Positions 12,101 through 27,278 of a stretch of 64,000 nt of DNA are shown one piece after another. Origin of the DNA: Owenia fusiformis (lineage: Eukaryota > Annelida > Polychaeta > Sabellida > Oweniidae); NCBI GenBank assembly GCA_903813345.2, contig CAIIXF020000011.1, positions 4,242,571-4,306,570 of the forward strand, written 5' to 3'. The notes beneath the pieces were generated by a model. That model made no database searches and was not told the DNA's origin. It saw only the letters and a program-made list of their open reading frames with translations. Each line of letters opens with the position of its first letter. Positions within the stretch are counted from its first letter, which is position 1. The position numbers and the translations under genes were made by a program.

Positions 12101-15100
12101 AAATTCATCACATTTATCATCAATTTTCGACCTATTGTAATTGAGGAAATAAATTGAGAAAATGTGTAGGTATTGGAAATAAAGTCAAGTAACGTCTCCA
12201 TCAATATTATAAGTTATTTCATCGCCGGTTAAGTAAATAAAAATTCAAACGTAAAGAGGCTTTAACACGTAGTTCAATGAGGGGAAAAAGGTTGCCAAAC
12301 TTATGGAGGGGAGTGTACGAGGGGTGATCAATAAGTAATGGACGCTTTTTTACACAGATGCTTTTTATAAACCAATCCCTTCGATTTTCTTACCAGTGAT
12401 ACATCATTTAATTATCTATCAACTCTGAAGATTTGAAGACAATATATATATATTACATGTTGATATATCCTTATTTCCGTGAAGGAGGTACAGGTACCCC
12501 GGGACCGACATTTACGTCACATATTCTGAAGCTGTTTTAGATTGTTTAACATGCAATGCAGTTGAATGCGGGCTGAACAAAACAAACAATTATGGTCATG
12601 AATTACCCCATTTTGCTATGCCATGGTTGATTTTGAATATTTTATCACCACTATGTGGTATTCATGCCACATTCATTCCACAGGGCCCTCTAAATAGGTT
12701 CCATCAAGTGCTACATGTACACAATTCCTCAAGATTATGAGACAAGGCTGAATCCATTATCTGACATGGTAGCAAGATGCAGTTGCACAGGTTGTTTTAT
12801 TTCATCAATGTAAATGAACCTGCGTCCTTTCTCTATAGAAATAAGTAGTATAGAAAAAACGAGTCACATGTGAGCAGATCTGGACAATATGGTGCATTGG
12901 CCAAGGGCTCGAGTTTGAGGTCCAGGGATATTGTTTTCTGAACATTTTGAGATCTTTGGGCAGGTGCATTGTCCATATGGAGTGGGGTGTTCCCTTCTCT
13001 CACCACCCCTTTCTTCCACAATGCTTTCTCAAATTGATCTGTAAACCCCGACCATGCAACACTCTGACATTACAATACTTTCTGTTTATTTGTTACCAGT
13101 CAGCAAAAAATTTTAAACAACACAACACTTGTTGCATATAAAACCTTCAAATCTAAATGCAATTTGCTGAACTGGCTAAAAACTGAATATGTGACGTAAA
13201 TGTCGGTCCCGGGGTACCTGTACCTCCTTCACGGAAATGAGGATATATCAATATGTATTATATATTTTGTCTTCAAATCTTCAGAATTGATAGATAATTG
13301 AATGATGTATCACTGGTAGGAAAATCAAAGGGATTAGTCTATAAAAAGTATCTGTGTAAAAAAGCGTCCATTACTTATTGATCACCCCTCGTAATTACTA
13401 TGAATAAGATTGGTCCACTATTTTCACAATCAATACATTTGTGCTAAACATTTTGAACAACCCTTGTATATTCAAAATATTCATGGATCTGGTCAGCAGA
13501 ATTCAATGCAGTTTTCATATTCGAACGATTGGGGTTCGGACGCGAAAAATCCGGACGAATGAGATTCGGTCACATGATAGGCAAAGTCATTCAAGACGAT
13601 TCGACTGACATGCTTATCGTTTATAAGAAACACGTATTAGTACATACGGTTATATTTGGAGATCCATCCATCCATTGATGTATTCCATATACCACTGAAT
13701 TTTGGTGTGATTCAACTACCCTTTGTCCATAGAGTTTAAGATACATGGATCTCGGCCAGCTGACCTGTTGACCCGCGCCGTGCTTTATCCAATTTTGTTG
13801 AAAGACTTCCCAAATCTTCATTATTCGACCATTACTGCCTTCCGTCTCGAGTTTTGACAAGAGGTACAAGCATGTGCCTTGAAAGTGAAATTTCGCATCG
13901 TCAAACGTTACGACGTGTACGTCCCCATATGCCGTACATTTTGGCCATGTCGAACCTAGGAAAATGATACATGGTATCTATGAGTCTGACAAAGCTGTCT
14001 CTGATAAGATATTCAAAATGTCTTGATAACATAGTAACGATTCATATTACCCCGGTCGAGACAAAATAATAATTCTTTGTTTCAAACAAATGCTCAAAAA
14101 ATCAAAGGTGATGTTGTTCATCATTGCATTGGTATTGTTTATTGGAAAGGCGTCTAAAAATGCATGCTTCTACGATATTTTCGCTTAAAAACTTCAAGCA
14201 TTTATATTGCCTGTATTTAATGCAATTGTGGACATTTAGAAGTACAAATTCTCTTAAAAACACGGAATTTAATCCCGGGAGCTTAATATCCATATTGATC
14301 GTTTCCTTACGGGTATACCGACTTTTGCATTCCTCTCCGAAGTAGTTAATACCACAATCACAATAAGAAAACAGTCCAGGAATGCTAAAACAGCTACCAC
14401 TCGATCCACAGTTGCATTCACCTTCACCTGGTGCATCTGGAATGAAGCATGTCCCAAAAATTCAAAACGGCATGTTTCACGTTCCATTTCACTTATACTA
14501 CGTTCAAAACTATGGAAGAATTTGATATACACGAAGACTTGAATGAATAAATATGAATTATGAAATATATTACTGTAAGATTTTTCAAAGTCTGTGATAG
14601 ATGAATGTTTGATAGAATATGAATACACCACAAAATAGATGAACATTCATTTTCAAATTAAATATATACACATCTCATTATAGCAAATATCACTTGATGA
14701 TTCGATAAATGTGAAACATATGACGTTGCTCATATATAAGGAATATCTAGCACATTACAAAAACATCTCCATCAAAGAAATTTTAAGAGTACATTGTTAG
14801 ATAGGAAATCAGATTGATGGTTAGATATTTCAGTCATATAATTATCGAAGGCGATATTTTCTTCTCACCGCCAGGACAACACGAATGGCACGAAGTACAA
14901 ATGGCAAATTATAAACCTTCAGCGTACGTCTATGAACATATTTGTAAAATTCCTGGGTAATAACTTAACTAATGAATTTCAAAAATATACTTACAACATG
15001 GTGCATCAACATTCACTGGTTCTCTTGCAAACTTCTTGAATTCCTTTGTTATCAGCTTTGCATATTTGCTTATCGTTATGACGTATTTGTTGAGAATATT

Positions 15101-15691
15101 GAACGCTTCTGTGACTTCCTTTAGCATGATCTTCTGCTCCTTGGTCGCCGACTTATTTGCTTTCTTCAAAGACTTCTTCAAGTTCTTGGCTAACTTGCCT
15201 TTAATTGTATTGACGTTTAGATCAGTCGAGGTAAACATATCTAATCTTAATTGACTCATGCTTCGGGTATACAGTAATATCGAGCTTTCTAAATAGGTTC
15301 TTAGTGCATTTTCTGCATTTTTGGCAAAGCGTAGTTTGTATGGATATGTAACGAACCGTACGAGGCTTGACTGCTTTCCTTTGAAATCTGAAATTGCGTC
15401 CATGAGGGATGTAACTCGATCTCGAATTGTTTCGACCTTTTGAATGACCTTCGTGGGAGACTGGACTGTTATCATATCAGATCGTAGTTTGGTGAGTGCA
15501 TCTATCATATCTGTTATACCAATTGATTTAAACGTATCAATTAACCTGCTTTTATCACCATCTACATCGCATCCAGTAAACGATGGCTCTTGACGTTTCA
15601 CTACTCTCAGTGAGTTTTGTTTGATAGAAACACCAACGCCCAGAATTATATACATTACTGCAGCGACCCCGAAGATCACATGGTACTTCAT
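2824..15691 (-). CDS. Secreted EGF-like / von Willebrand factor D protein with novel helical N-terminus (6 exons, 595 aa)
   Basis: Exons in order are 15691-14995, 14436-14311, 13955-13648, 6652-6454, 6064-5929 and 3145-2824. All have AG/GT borders and the phases agree at every junction (1, 1, 0, 1, 2). The sum is 1788 nt, giving 595 residues plus stop. Residues 1-25 are a hydrophobic signal peptide. About 40-230 is a charged, probably helical region I do not recognise. About 234-275 is an EGF-like module. About 278-480 is a vWD domain (CTAYGDVHVVTFDDAKFHF, then the ...GICRNANDQSDDDY core and GDSFQV). The last 107 residues are cysteine-rich and end in Cys. vWD domains in secreted proteins support disulphide-linked matrices or mucus, so an extracellular structural or adhesive role is inferred. 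The start ATG at 15691 was chosen because it opens the signal peptide and has A at -3. Intron 3 (7.0 kb) is filled with transposon remnants. Confidence 0.9.
3395..3535 (+). repeat. Dispersed repeat, copy 1
   Basis: Contains ttagacattgtttcttttc, then acgttagatcat, and later a ccctttggca...gcttatata segment. The same two blocks in the same order occur at about 60400-60540, so this is an interspersed repeat in intron 5 of the EGF/vWD gene. No coding capacity is seen. Confidence 0.65.
3536..4617. mobile_element. Non-autonomous mariner-like element with long inverted ends
   Basis: The left end tacaagggtcgatcaaaaag is matched in reverse at the right end (ctttttgatcggcccttata). The pairing continues inward for roughly 170-210 bases, for example gtggagcagcgc near 3720 against gcgctgctccacc near 4450. 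The 700-bp centre has no transposase. The ends resemble the CGAGGGNNGATCAAAAAGT type of mariner-family termini, so it is probably a deletion derivative. It lies in intron 5 of the EGF/vWD gene. Confidence 0.7.
4630..5620. repeat. Diverged direct duplication of about 250 bp (4630-4850 and 5360-5620)
   Basis: The block attgcaaaatat...ttcaatgaaact...gcaagggtcaagtt...gaatcggacacaccatgcc...agctatgtgtgaata occurs in the same order in both halves. The second copy is closer to exon 5 of the EGF/vWD gene. The two differ by many substitutions and small indels, so the duplication is old. Confidence 0.65.
5929..6064 (-). CDS. Exon 5: vWD core (GICRNANDQSDDDY) segment
   Basis: Acceptor tttgaag| (phase 1), donor cctag|gtaatt (phase 2). 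Joining exon 4 gives IVQ-GICRNANDQSDDDYK, the equivalent of the G(L)CGNxNxxxxDD signature of vWD domains, then GTDV and IGDSFQV, where many family members have FGxSWxV. The acidic DQSDDDY stretch matches the calcium-binding loop of the family. Confidence 0.9.
6454..6652 (-). CDS. Exon 4: central vWD strands
   Basis: Acceptor aaaacag| in phase 0, donor |gtacgc in phase 1. The product runs RDGKQIGYGNETW... then FTTISVESRGVEIRFDGDWD and YVKISPSL, the alternating strands of the middle of a vWD domain. It is too short (66 residues) to look like a gene by itself and is secured by phase agreement with exons 3 and 5. Confidence 0.9.
6684..6810 (+). mobile_element. Solo end of a CAGGGTGTCCC mariner-type element
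   Basis: Begins cagggtgtcccagaactcaa and carries gatttttcttcaaa and actgacatgaattt, in the order found at the left end of the element at 32006. No right end is present. The fragment starts about 32 bases upstream of exon 4 of the EGF/vWD gene, so its terminus is next to that exon's acceptor region. Confidence 0.7.
8318..8412 (+). repeat. Short cysteine-codon-free CA-rich repeat related to 54990-55100
   Basis: A run of caccaactgccaaa-type units ends with gagaccataacaatggtggtgacat. The region at about 54990-55100 has the same organisation (ccaaccaccgaccgcc units, then gagaccgtaacaatg and ggtggtgacatg). This marks a dispersed repeat. Confidence 0.5.
8880..8980. repeat. Perfect 21-bp inverted repeat hairpin
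   Basis: atgacctgaatcgattgcaa plus one further base at the left is exactly complemented by ttgcaatcgattcaggtcat at the right, enclosing about 59 bases. It is probably a small palindromic MITE inside the loop of the larger inverted repeat. Confidence 0.75.
11474..12278. mobile_element. MITE-like palindrome of 805 bp
   Basis: The ends attgaacttcgtgttaaagc and gctttaacacgtagttcaat are complementary. Pairing runs inward for about 220 bp on each side: tcaattacaataggtcgaaa at the left matches tttcgacctattgtaattga at the right. The centre (about 11694-12059) has no coding capacity. It abuts the mariner at 12318. Confidence 0.8.
12318..13391 (-). mobile_element. Degraded mariner-type transposon, long TIRs
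   Basis: 1074 bp flanked by TA on both sides. The left end is cgaggggtgatcaataagta and the right end is its complement. The inverted repeats extend about 205 bp, to the shared acaggtaccccgggaccgac block. On the minus strand at 13021-12833 a transposase remnant is legible: HMDNAPAQRSQNVQKTI and then NAPYCPDLLTCDSFFL. These match the mariner catalytic segment HxDNAxxH...PYSPDLxxxDxxLF. The frame is broken elsewhere, so it is not autonomous. It lies in intron 3 of the EGF/vWD gene. Confidence 0.9.
13648..13955 (-). CDS. Exon 3: N-terminal half of the vWD domain
   Basis: Opens after a cctag| acceptor and continues the EGF exon in phase 1. The sequence KCTAYGDVHVVTFDDAKFHF then QGTCLYLLSK is the canonical start of a vWD domain (family pattern GDPHxxTFDGxxFxFQGxCxY). 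Later SWPRSMYLKLYGQRV fits the following strands. It ends in phase 0 at aacc|gtatgt. The domain is completed by exons 4 and 5. Confidence 0.92.
14311..14436 (-). CDS. Exon 2: EGF-like module
   Basis: 126 nt with phase-1 borders on both sides (ttcattccag| and |gtaagg), the classic arrangement of a shuffled EGF exon. The cysteines run CNC-GSSGS-C-x9-CDC-GINYFGEE-C, the spacing of an EGF-like domain, with the last Cys of exon 1 available as the first half-cystine. There is no Asp/Asn pattern typical of calcium-binding EGF. Confidence 0.9.
14995..15691 (-). CDS. Exon 1: signal peptide and unrecognised helical domain
   Basis: Encodes residues 1-232. It starts MKYHVIFGVAAVMYIILGVG, a basic-then-hydrophobic signal sequence, followed by a possible dibasic site (VVKRQ). 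The rest is rich in Lys, Leu, Ser and Thr with few Pro or Gly and only two Cys (at about 41 and the last full codon), which suggests a helical bundle or coiled coil. The exon ends at TGT-T|GTAAGT (phase 1). I know no family that matches it. Confidence 0.9.
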
Positions 15692-15721
15692 CCTTCGAGT
15701 AAAAGAGCTTTCAATTTGCAA

Positions 15722-18282
15722 TAAAATTTATTGATTTAAAGGCGGAATCAAAACTATTAGGTTAGGATGTGGTAAAAATTGGAGGCATTTTATAAAGATG
15801 ACCTAAACCTGTACCGATGTACTTTATTAAATAGTTAAAACGCGAAGGAGATTTAAAAAACAGACATGAGAAATATGACACGAGCCGAAAATTATTCTAG
15901 CATTGAAAACATTGTCCACTAGGTATGATATAAGCTTTAGAATGAAATTAAATGAAACATTTAAATTACTAGAATCCCTCGATATTATATATGTTATAAT
16001 TTACATAATCAACAAGAGTGTTTGCAATTTGTTGATTGCATGAAACGTCCTACCTGGCTATAGAAGTGTTACCTTCACAGAAACGAACGTCACACACCCA
16101 ATAGGCCAGTTGTTATATAGTTTCGCTTACGAGTGACGAGAATGGTAAAAGCTCACGATTTCATCATCCAAGAACAATTGAACACACACCGTTAATATTC
16201 ACAATTTTAAATTCAATTGAATGTTAAGTTTTATTACAACATTCACATATCATCGACATTGTCTACATACAATACCTGCTATCCATTTGATGACGAGTTT
16301 ATGATATCTGCGTGCAGTAGGTATATCCCGAGTTTCACGTCGTGCATGTTCACACTGTCTTTCAATGATTCTCTGCATGTACGGCATGTATGGCGGTGTG
16401 ATGTAAGTACAAGTGTTTAATTAAAAAAGCAAATTATATTCCAAACAGTATAAACAAATATTTAACATTAAACACTTTTGAGAAAAACTTAAATAATGTA
16501 CTATGATCTAAATCACTTATCTCCCACACACCTTTTATTGTAGACACAGCCTCCTCACAAAAAGTATGAGACAATAAGTCACATCATTTATACTTGATTA
16601 ATTGTAATATTTAACAACACAAAGTTCCAATGATCTCGTTTCACGTTCAATTACCGGTGCGTCCCAAGATTTTCCCAATCGTGTTTGGATTACACAGAAG
16701 AAAATGTATACATATGTATACTTTTCTTTCACGAGGGCCTTCTAGATCTTCTCCTCAGCCAGCACCATGAACGAAAGCCAAGGAAGGGAGGAGTAACTAA
16801 AATAATTCGGCATTACACATTGAATTTCAAATCTAACATATACGTGCATTTTTACATATGAATATTAAAGCAATTGTGATGTAAAGGTTAGCTTAACTCA
16901 ACCTGACAATTATTTTAATTTCATTTGATTAACTACAAGAGATACAAATACGCTCTTTATATATTGTCTGGCGTTTCCGAACAGGGACGCGGGTGATATG
17001 AGGTCGTAATTTGGTTAAACTGATCCAGGGAGGTATTTTGACTTTTTTGTCATGTATGTTTCGAATTCTCTATGAGATATATTTTTATTGAAGAATTATA
17101 AAGCATTCAAACATGACCGTGCTCTATTCGAATTTCTCAACCAATCAGAATGCAGCATGGCCAATATAGAACGTTCTCTAATTCTCCATAGATGCACGAC
17201 AATGCTCTATTCAATCTGCAATTTGCATTGTTTTGAGTGACGTCACATCTCAGCTGCACATCTGGGGCTCTGTCCGGGGATAGCTGTTCTTTTTTACTCC
17301 CTCCGTAACTACTGTAACTATTTTATCAACACCCCATGTTGTATAAAATCTAAAACGGGGATTAAAATAGAACAGCCCAAACAAATTCTAAATTTTTTCC
17401 GGCCGACTTCAGAATCTTGACAGCATGCGTATTCTTCCTTCATGCCCGTTCCACAGACACGGCTTTTACTAGTTTTTATGTTTGAATCGGAATAAATAAT
17501 GATAGGCCATTCAATATGGGGAAATTCAGCACTCGTTGGACAGAATGTTAGTAATTAATTATATTATCATCATTATAATTTTAATGTTTTGCAGGGTGTT
17601 CATAATTTATCTTTACAATTCAATTAAAAAGTCTGTGTTAAGTGTGAAGAGACCTTATGGGGCCCATTGAGCTTGGTTGACATACATCAGTTATTCACGA
17701 TTATGTGACAAAACATGTAATTTTGATTGTAATTTTAATGTATTACAGGGTGTCTATAACCAATACAAAGTCTGTGAAAAATGTAGAGGAACTTGAGGGA
17801 CACCCTGTAATATTATTATTGGCATATATAAGTTATGCACCGTGAACCAATAAGTAGATGTAACAAAAAAGTATTATCTTCAGAAAAGAAAAAATCAGAA
17901 CATTTTATTTGACTCATATATGTATGTGTTTCGAATATCATTTCATAGATGTCGCGGCAAGTGCAGTTATGTCTGTACGGAAAGTAAACAATATTGGATC
18001 AAATATAGATGTCTCCTTCATTCATTTGTCCAATAAAAAGAAACTATCGTCTTCTGCATTATCGTCTGAACATCGTGCGTTCTGTCTTCATCATAGGTTA
18101 TGGTATTTATTTTGGCCGACGAGTGTCGAGTGAAGGAATATGAAAGATGAAGATTTTGGCCAATCGGTCCATTTTCGGGAATATTTCACAATGAATGATA
18201 AGTACCCATAGTTGAAATGAATTTATTATAGTTTAAATTGATATAACAAAATAAATTAAATCAAGGACCAAAAGTCTTTTCT
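15722..18282. other. Upstream/intergenic stretch of the EGF/vWD gene
   Basis: No exon-like frame is seen. The region would hold the promoter of the minus-strand gene starting at 15691, but I cannot point to a TATA box or other element with support. The only structure is a pair of related short repeats at 17593-17660 and 17746-17807. The second is bounded by cagggtgtctataacc and gggacaccctg, mini-copies with mariner-type ends. Confidence 0.45.
17746..17807. mobile_element. 62-bp mini-element with CAGGGTGTC ends
   Basis: Starts cagggtgtctataacc and ends gggacaccctg, with TA-containing flanks. An upstream copy of the left part lies at about 17593. It is too short to code and is a relic of CAGGGTG-type mariner termini like those at 26628 and 32006. 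Confidence 0.55.
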
Positions 18283-18554
18283 GGGTCACTGCGGATGGCA
18301 TGATTTCCTCGAGTCTCTTCAGTTGCAAGGCAACCATACTGGGACCGATTCGCGTCGTTCCACTACTGCCCTTGGTGGGGGCCCGCTACCATACTGTATG
18401 ACTCCCGGCGTCTACTATAGCCCGTCAGTGGAGGAACCAACCACAGTCTCACAATCTGTCTCCGACAAGAGCAGTCAGAGAACCGGCCCATGCCAAGGGT
18501 CGGAGGTTGGACCTTCGGGCCGAGTGCCCTGTAGAACTATTATCAAGAACGCCG

Positions 18555-18632
18555 TACCCGAGGCTCGAACGCGGGACCTTGTATCCCTCGGTACGTACGA
18601 CCACAGTCACTAACCACCCAGGCTACACTGCT
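18555..18632 (-). repeat. tRNA-like SINE head 1
   Basis: On the minus strand an A-box-like tagcctgggtgg (18625-18614) is followed 42 bases later by a B box gcgttcgagcc (18572-18562), the internal promoter layout of tRNA genes. The region does not fold into a full tRNA with paired acceptor ends as far as I can see, so it is read as a tRNA-derived SINE head. The flanking 18283-18640 segment is much more GC-rich than its surroundings and may be the SINE body. Confidence 0.55.
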
Positions 18633-18707
18633 CAGGTGTCAACATTGCTCAAAAATGTAATAATTATACAGGATGTCCAGAATTGCAATATTCAAAAATA
18701 CTCCGTA

Positions 18708-18795
18708 TTGTCTGCGGCTCGAACGCGGGACCTCCGTATCGCCTACGTTCGACCACAATCATTCTCCAGTCTCTACGCCACGAGGCTACATTGCT
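18708..18795 (-). repeat. tRNA-like SINE head 2
   Basis: A second A-box (tagcctcgtggcgta) and an identical B box (gcgttcgagcc, 18726-18716) lie in the same orientation about 155 bp from head 1. Both are preceded on the minus strand by a gacacctgagc/gacacctaagc block. The pair looks like a tandem duplication or two nested SINE insertions. Confidence 0.55.
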
Positions 18796-19489
18796 TAGGT
18801 GTCAGTACTGCTAAAAACAATGTAGTTGTTTTAATTATTTGCTTGAGTGAACATAACTTAAACGAATTATAATTAATTAACCCTATTTAAAAGTTAACTT
18901 TAGTTGCACTCGAAGTTTACATTTTTTATCGAGGAAACGCTTAAACTCAAAATGAGCTCTTGCGACAAACAACAGTATAGTCACAAAGCATGGTTGTATA
19001 GAAAGAACATGTTAATTGGCATAATATTTAAGATCCATCAGGAAAGAAAAAAACATCGCGATATATAGAGAATAACATTTTGAACGTTGTTGTATATATG
19101 CTAATATGAAATTTCAATTGCGTCTCAAATAAATGAAAATGGGCAATTGGCTACTGATAGCAATAAGCGTATATGAGTGAAAACAACTAATATTATAGAT
19201 ATGTATAGATCGTTCAATATATTGGAAAGGGAAAATAAGCTATCGTGATTTCGGCGCATTGATATAATCGGATTACGTTCAGTACTAATTATGTGTGGCT
19301 AGCACAACCGTTGTGAGTACAGTTGCGAGTGAGTTTGAGAAGAACAAAAGGCCAGAAAACTGAACGAATCTTATTCTCTGACTTCAGACTCACTTCATTT
19401 CTCGTTGATTTGTAATAAGTCTTGTGTTAGCGGCATCCGAATCACTCCTTCTCAAATCTACATCTTTTAATTTCGCACAGAGTACATTA

Positions 19490-19690
19490 ACATTCGATTC
19501 AGTCGTAAAACATTCAATCATGACAATAAGACAAGAAACATTCGATTCAGTCGTAAAACATTCAATCATGACAAGAAACATTCAAATAATACGTAAAACA
19601 TTCAATCATGACAAGAAACATTCAAATAATACGTAAAACATTCAATCATGACAAGAAACATTCGATTAATACATAAAACGCTCGATCATG
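19490..19690 (+). repeat. Minisatellite, about 41-bp unit
   Basis: Roughly five copies of a unit reading gtaaaacattcaatcatgac-aagaaacattc plus a variable tail (gattcagtc or aaataatac). Copies nearest the right end are the most alike. Confidence 0.85.
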
Positions 19691-19894
19691 CCATGACGTT
19701 TTTGAATCCCGATAACATTTTATTGGTCAACCATGCAGCGATATACTTATGTGTATGTACGTACAATCCCCTCATAAGTTTGACAACCGAATGTTTTTGT
19801 TTAGGCCCAGCAAATCAAAATCCGATAATGTTTGAATATCAATATTGTGAATTAGTTACAAAATACCAGAAATTCACGTCTTTGATGATTTTCG

Positions 19895-20708
19895 TAACCC
19901 CCCTATCACACCAAACTAGTTCTGACCCATTCTTGCCAGTCCTACGAAAACGTCGTAAAACGGGCTCATTCTGGCTGTGATCGGGAAATATGTCTGAAAT
20001 AATTAGCTTCTTCGTTCTTAAACAGTCTTCAATACGCCCATCTCGTTCGCAGTTCGTTCAGGTCGCGCAACGGTGTGCAACGTCGTAGAACGCGTCCCTT
20101 AGTCTAGAAGGTCAACATGACCTGATTACAGAACGGTATGATCGCCATCGAATTTTGAATCGATTCAAAATTCTAAAATCGCATTCCCGTCTGAGAACGT
20201 TCATAAAGTTCGTAAATAGACCTTAGAAAGTTGCAGCTACGTTCATTCCGTTCGCACACAGTTTAAAACCAGTTTTGAAGAACGCAGTGGCAACTTGTTT
20301 GGTGTGATAGCTATATTTTTGCTAACTCGTTCATTAGCAGTCTTTTATAATACGTTCTTAATCAGTTTAAACCCGTTTGCAATTAGTTCTACCTCGTTCT
20401 CAACACGTCCTCAGACAGTTCAACTCGTTGTTAAAACGTCCCTAGTAGGATTGAAGTACGACGGTTCCGTTCGTAGTACGTCCAGCTCGGCGTTAGTACG
20501 TTGTCACTCGTTCTAATTGTAGAACGTGACGACCACGAGAACATTTTGAGCATTGTCTAAATTCTAGAGGACCTACCCGTTCGAGTACGTTCGATGAAGT
20601 TTGTAAATAGATCACAAACGGTTCTTAATAGGTCCAGACCGTTCGTACACAGTTAAAGCCCGTTTTCGAGAACGTAGTGAGAACTAGTTTGGTGTGATAG
20701 TAGGGTTA
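19895..20708. mobile_element. 814-bp DNA element with CTATCACACCAAACTAGT ends
   Basis: The left end taacccccctatcacaccaa continues ...actagt. The right end is its complement (actagtttggtgtgatag then tagggtta). Between them are dense short CGTTC/GAACG motifs in both orientations. A partial copy of the right end occurs internally at about 20279-20312 (gcagtggcaacttgtttggtgtgatag), so the element has an internal duplication. The open frame at 20295-20516 follows the repeats and does not resemble a transposase. Confidence 0.75.
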
Positions 20709-21104
20709 CATCGCAAAACATCAGCATGCTTCTCAAACCCTATGCGCTAAACTAACGAAGGTCCTAATTTAAAGATGTCGCACTTTTAGTTTTGTTTTAA
20801 CCATACATACGAGTGTTCCAACTTCACTTTGAAATTGTTCACCGTCCTCAGTCAAATTCACTTCCTGTGTTTATCACATTGGTAATTTCCCTTTAGTTAT
20901 TTCCCTTGGACACAATCAATTGCAATCTTATTCGGACAGCTTTTTGGATTACGTGTGCTTGTGTATACATTTGTTAGAACTAGGTGTGATGCCAAAATAT
21001 ATGTACCTCACATTCCAATGAATATACTAAATGTGTTTTCGATTATTCAAAATTATTCAATTTAACCAGTCCTATATTGAATGTATACATATTATATCTG
21101 TTTT

Positions 21105-21270
21105 AGTACCAAGGGCCATATCCATGAAGCGCGACTGGTACATGATCGACAAAGACTTCACATGCTTTGCCGTATGTTTGTTGGCAATCACACAACCGAC
21201 CATGGCAGACCTGTCCATAAGCCTGGTAACCCTTCCGCGTGGTACAAAATGACCCTGCGTATCATTTACT
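21105..21270. other. Unassigned GC-rich coding-like island
   Basis: A segment of about 160 bp is clearly richer in G and C than its surroundings. It is open in more than one frame. On the plus strand it follows a good acceptor (tatatctgttttag|). On the minus strand one frame gives a cysteine-containing string (CTTRKGYQAYGQVCHGRLCD then CQQTYGKACEVF). I recognise neither reading. It could be a lone exon, a repeat fragment or a relic. It lies about 730 bp upstream of the transgelin start. Confidence 0.3.
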
Positions 21271-21987
21271 AATGGAGTTGTAATGCCAAAAGCAAGAAAT
21301 AAGATGTGATTGTGTCCGTAAGAATGCAAAGACAAAATGCGCCGTATTAAATGATTTGGACACTTTATCGATATATAAAACGCATAAAGTTGTTAGGGAA
21401 ATACAACATTTGCCAAATAAAATAAAACATGTTCACCTCCGTTTACCTTTTATTTGACATATTCTTTGATGCATCATGTTTACTGCATCAACAGCATGGC
21501 CACATTTGATAACTGAAATACACCCCAAGATTCGTTCGAATTGATATCGGGTTCCCGTGAAAAAAAATGTAACTGGTCATTTCTATTAACATCTTATTTT
21601 CTAAGTATAATGTGATAGACTCTCAAATTACCTTGCATTTTGTGCAACCAATAATAACGATAATACAGCTCTACAATTTTAATCTTCGCAAGGTTCGCTA
21701 ATATTTGGAATTTTAGATTTTGAAATTGATGCACAGCGTTTTTTCTCCCGGGTAAAAAGCCGACTTAGCAGGTAACGTAACCCTGAAACGAATGCGATAG
21801 AAGCGTCCTCGAATCTGAATCAGAAACGGTGTATGGAATAACTTGACTTTAATCCAAGAACATATCAAAAGATACATTGAAGATACACAAGGGATTATAC
21901 AACGAAACTCATCATTGAGGCATATTTATTTAAGGACAATTCTTATAAATAAACGTTGAGTAACATTGATCTTTGAGTCCTAAAACT

Positions 21988-27254
<5,267 letters not shown>

Positions 27255-27272
27255 ACAAAAATCTTGTAATGA

Positions 27273-27278
27273 AATAAA
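27273..27278 (+). promoter_or_regulatory. Candidate polyadenylation signal of transgelin
   Basis: AATAAA 19 bases after the TGA stop. It is very close to the stop, so the 3' UTR would be short if used. Other AATAAA hexamers follow (for example 27292-27297). Confidence 0.45.

Noticed and set aside
14269-14646. 125-residue minus-strand ORF overlapping the EGF exon
   Set aside because: It reads the EGF exon in the wrong frame and runs through intron. The cysteine-patterned frame with matching splice phases is the real one.
15036-15254. Plus-strand ORF opposite exon 1 of the EGF/vWD gene
   Set aside because: It is the antisense shadow of the coding exon. Its hydrophobic look comes from Lys/Asn codons read backwards.
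18323-18872. ORFs of 96 and 121 residues in the GC-rich block
   Set aside because: They cover tRNA-like SINE heads in antisense, and their length reflects base composition.
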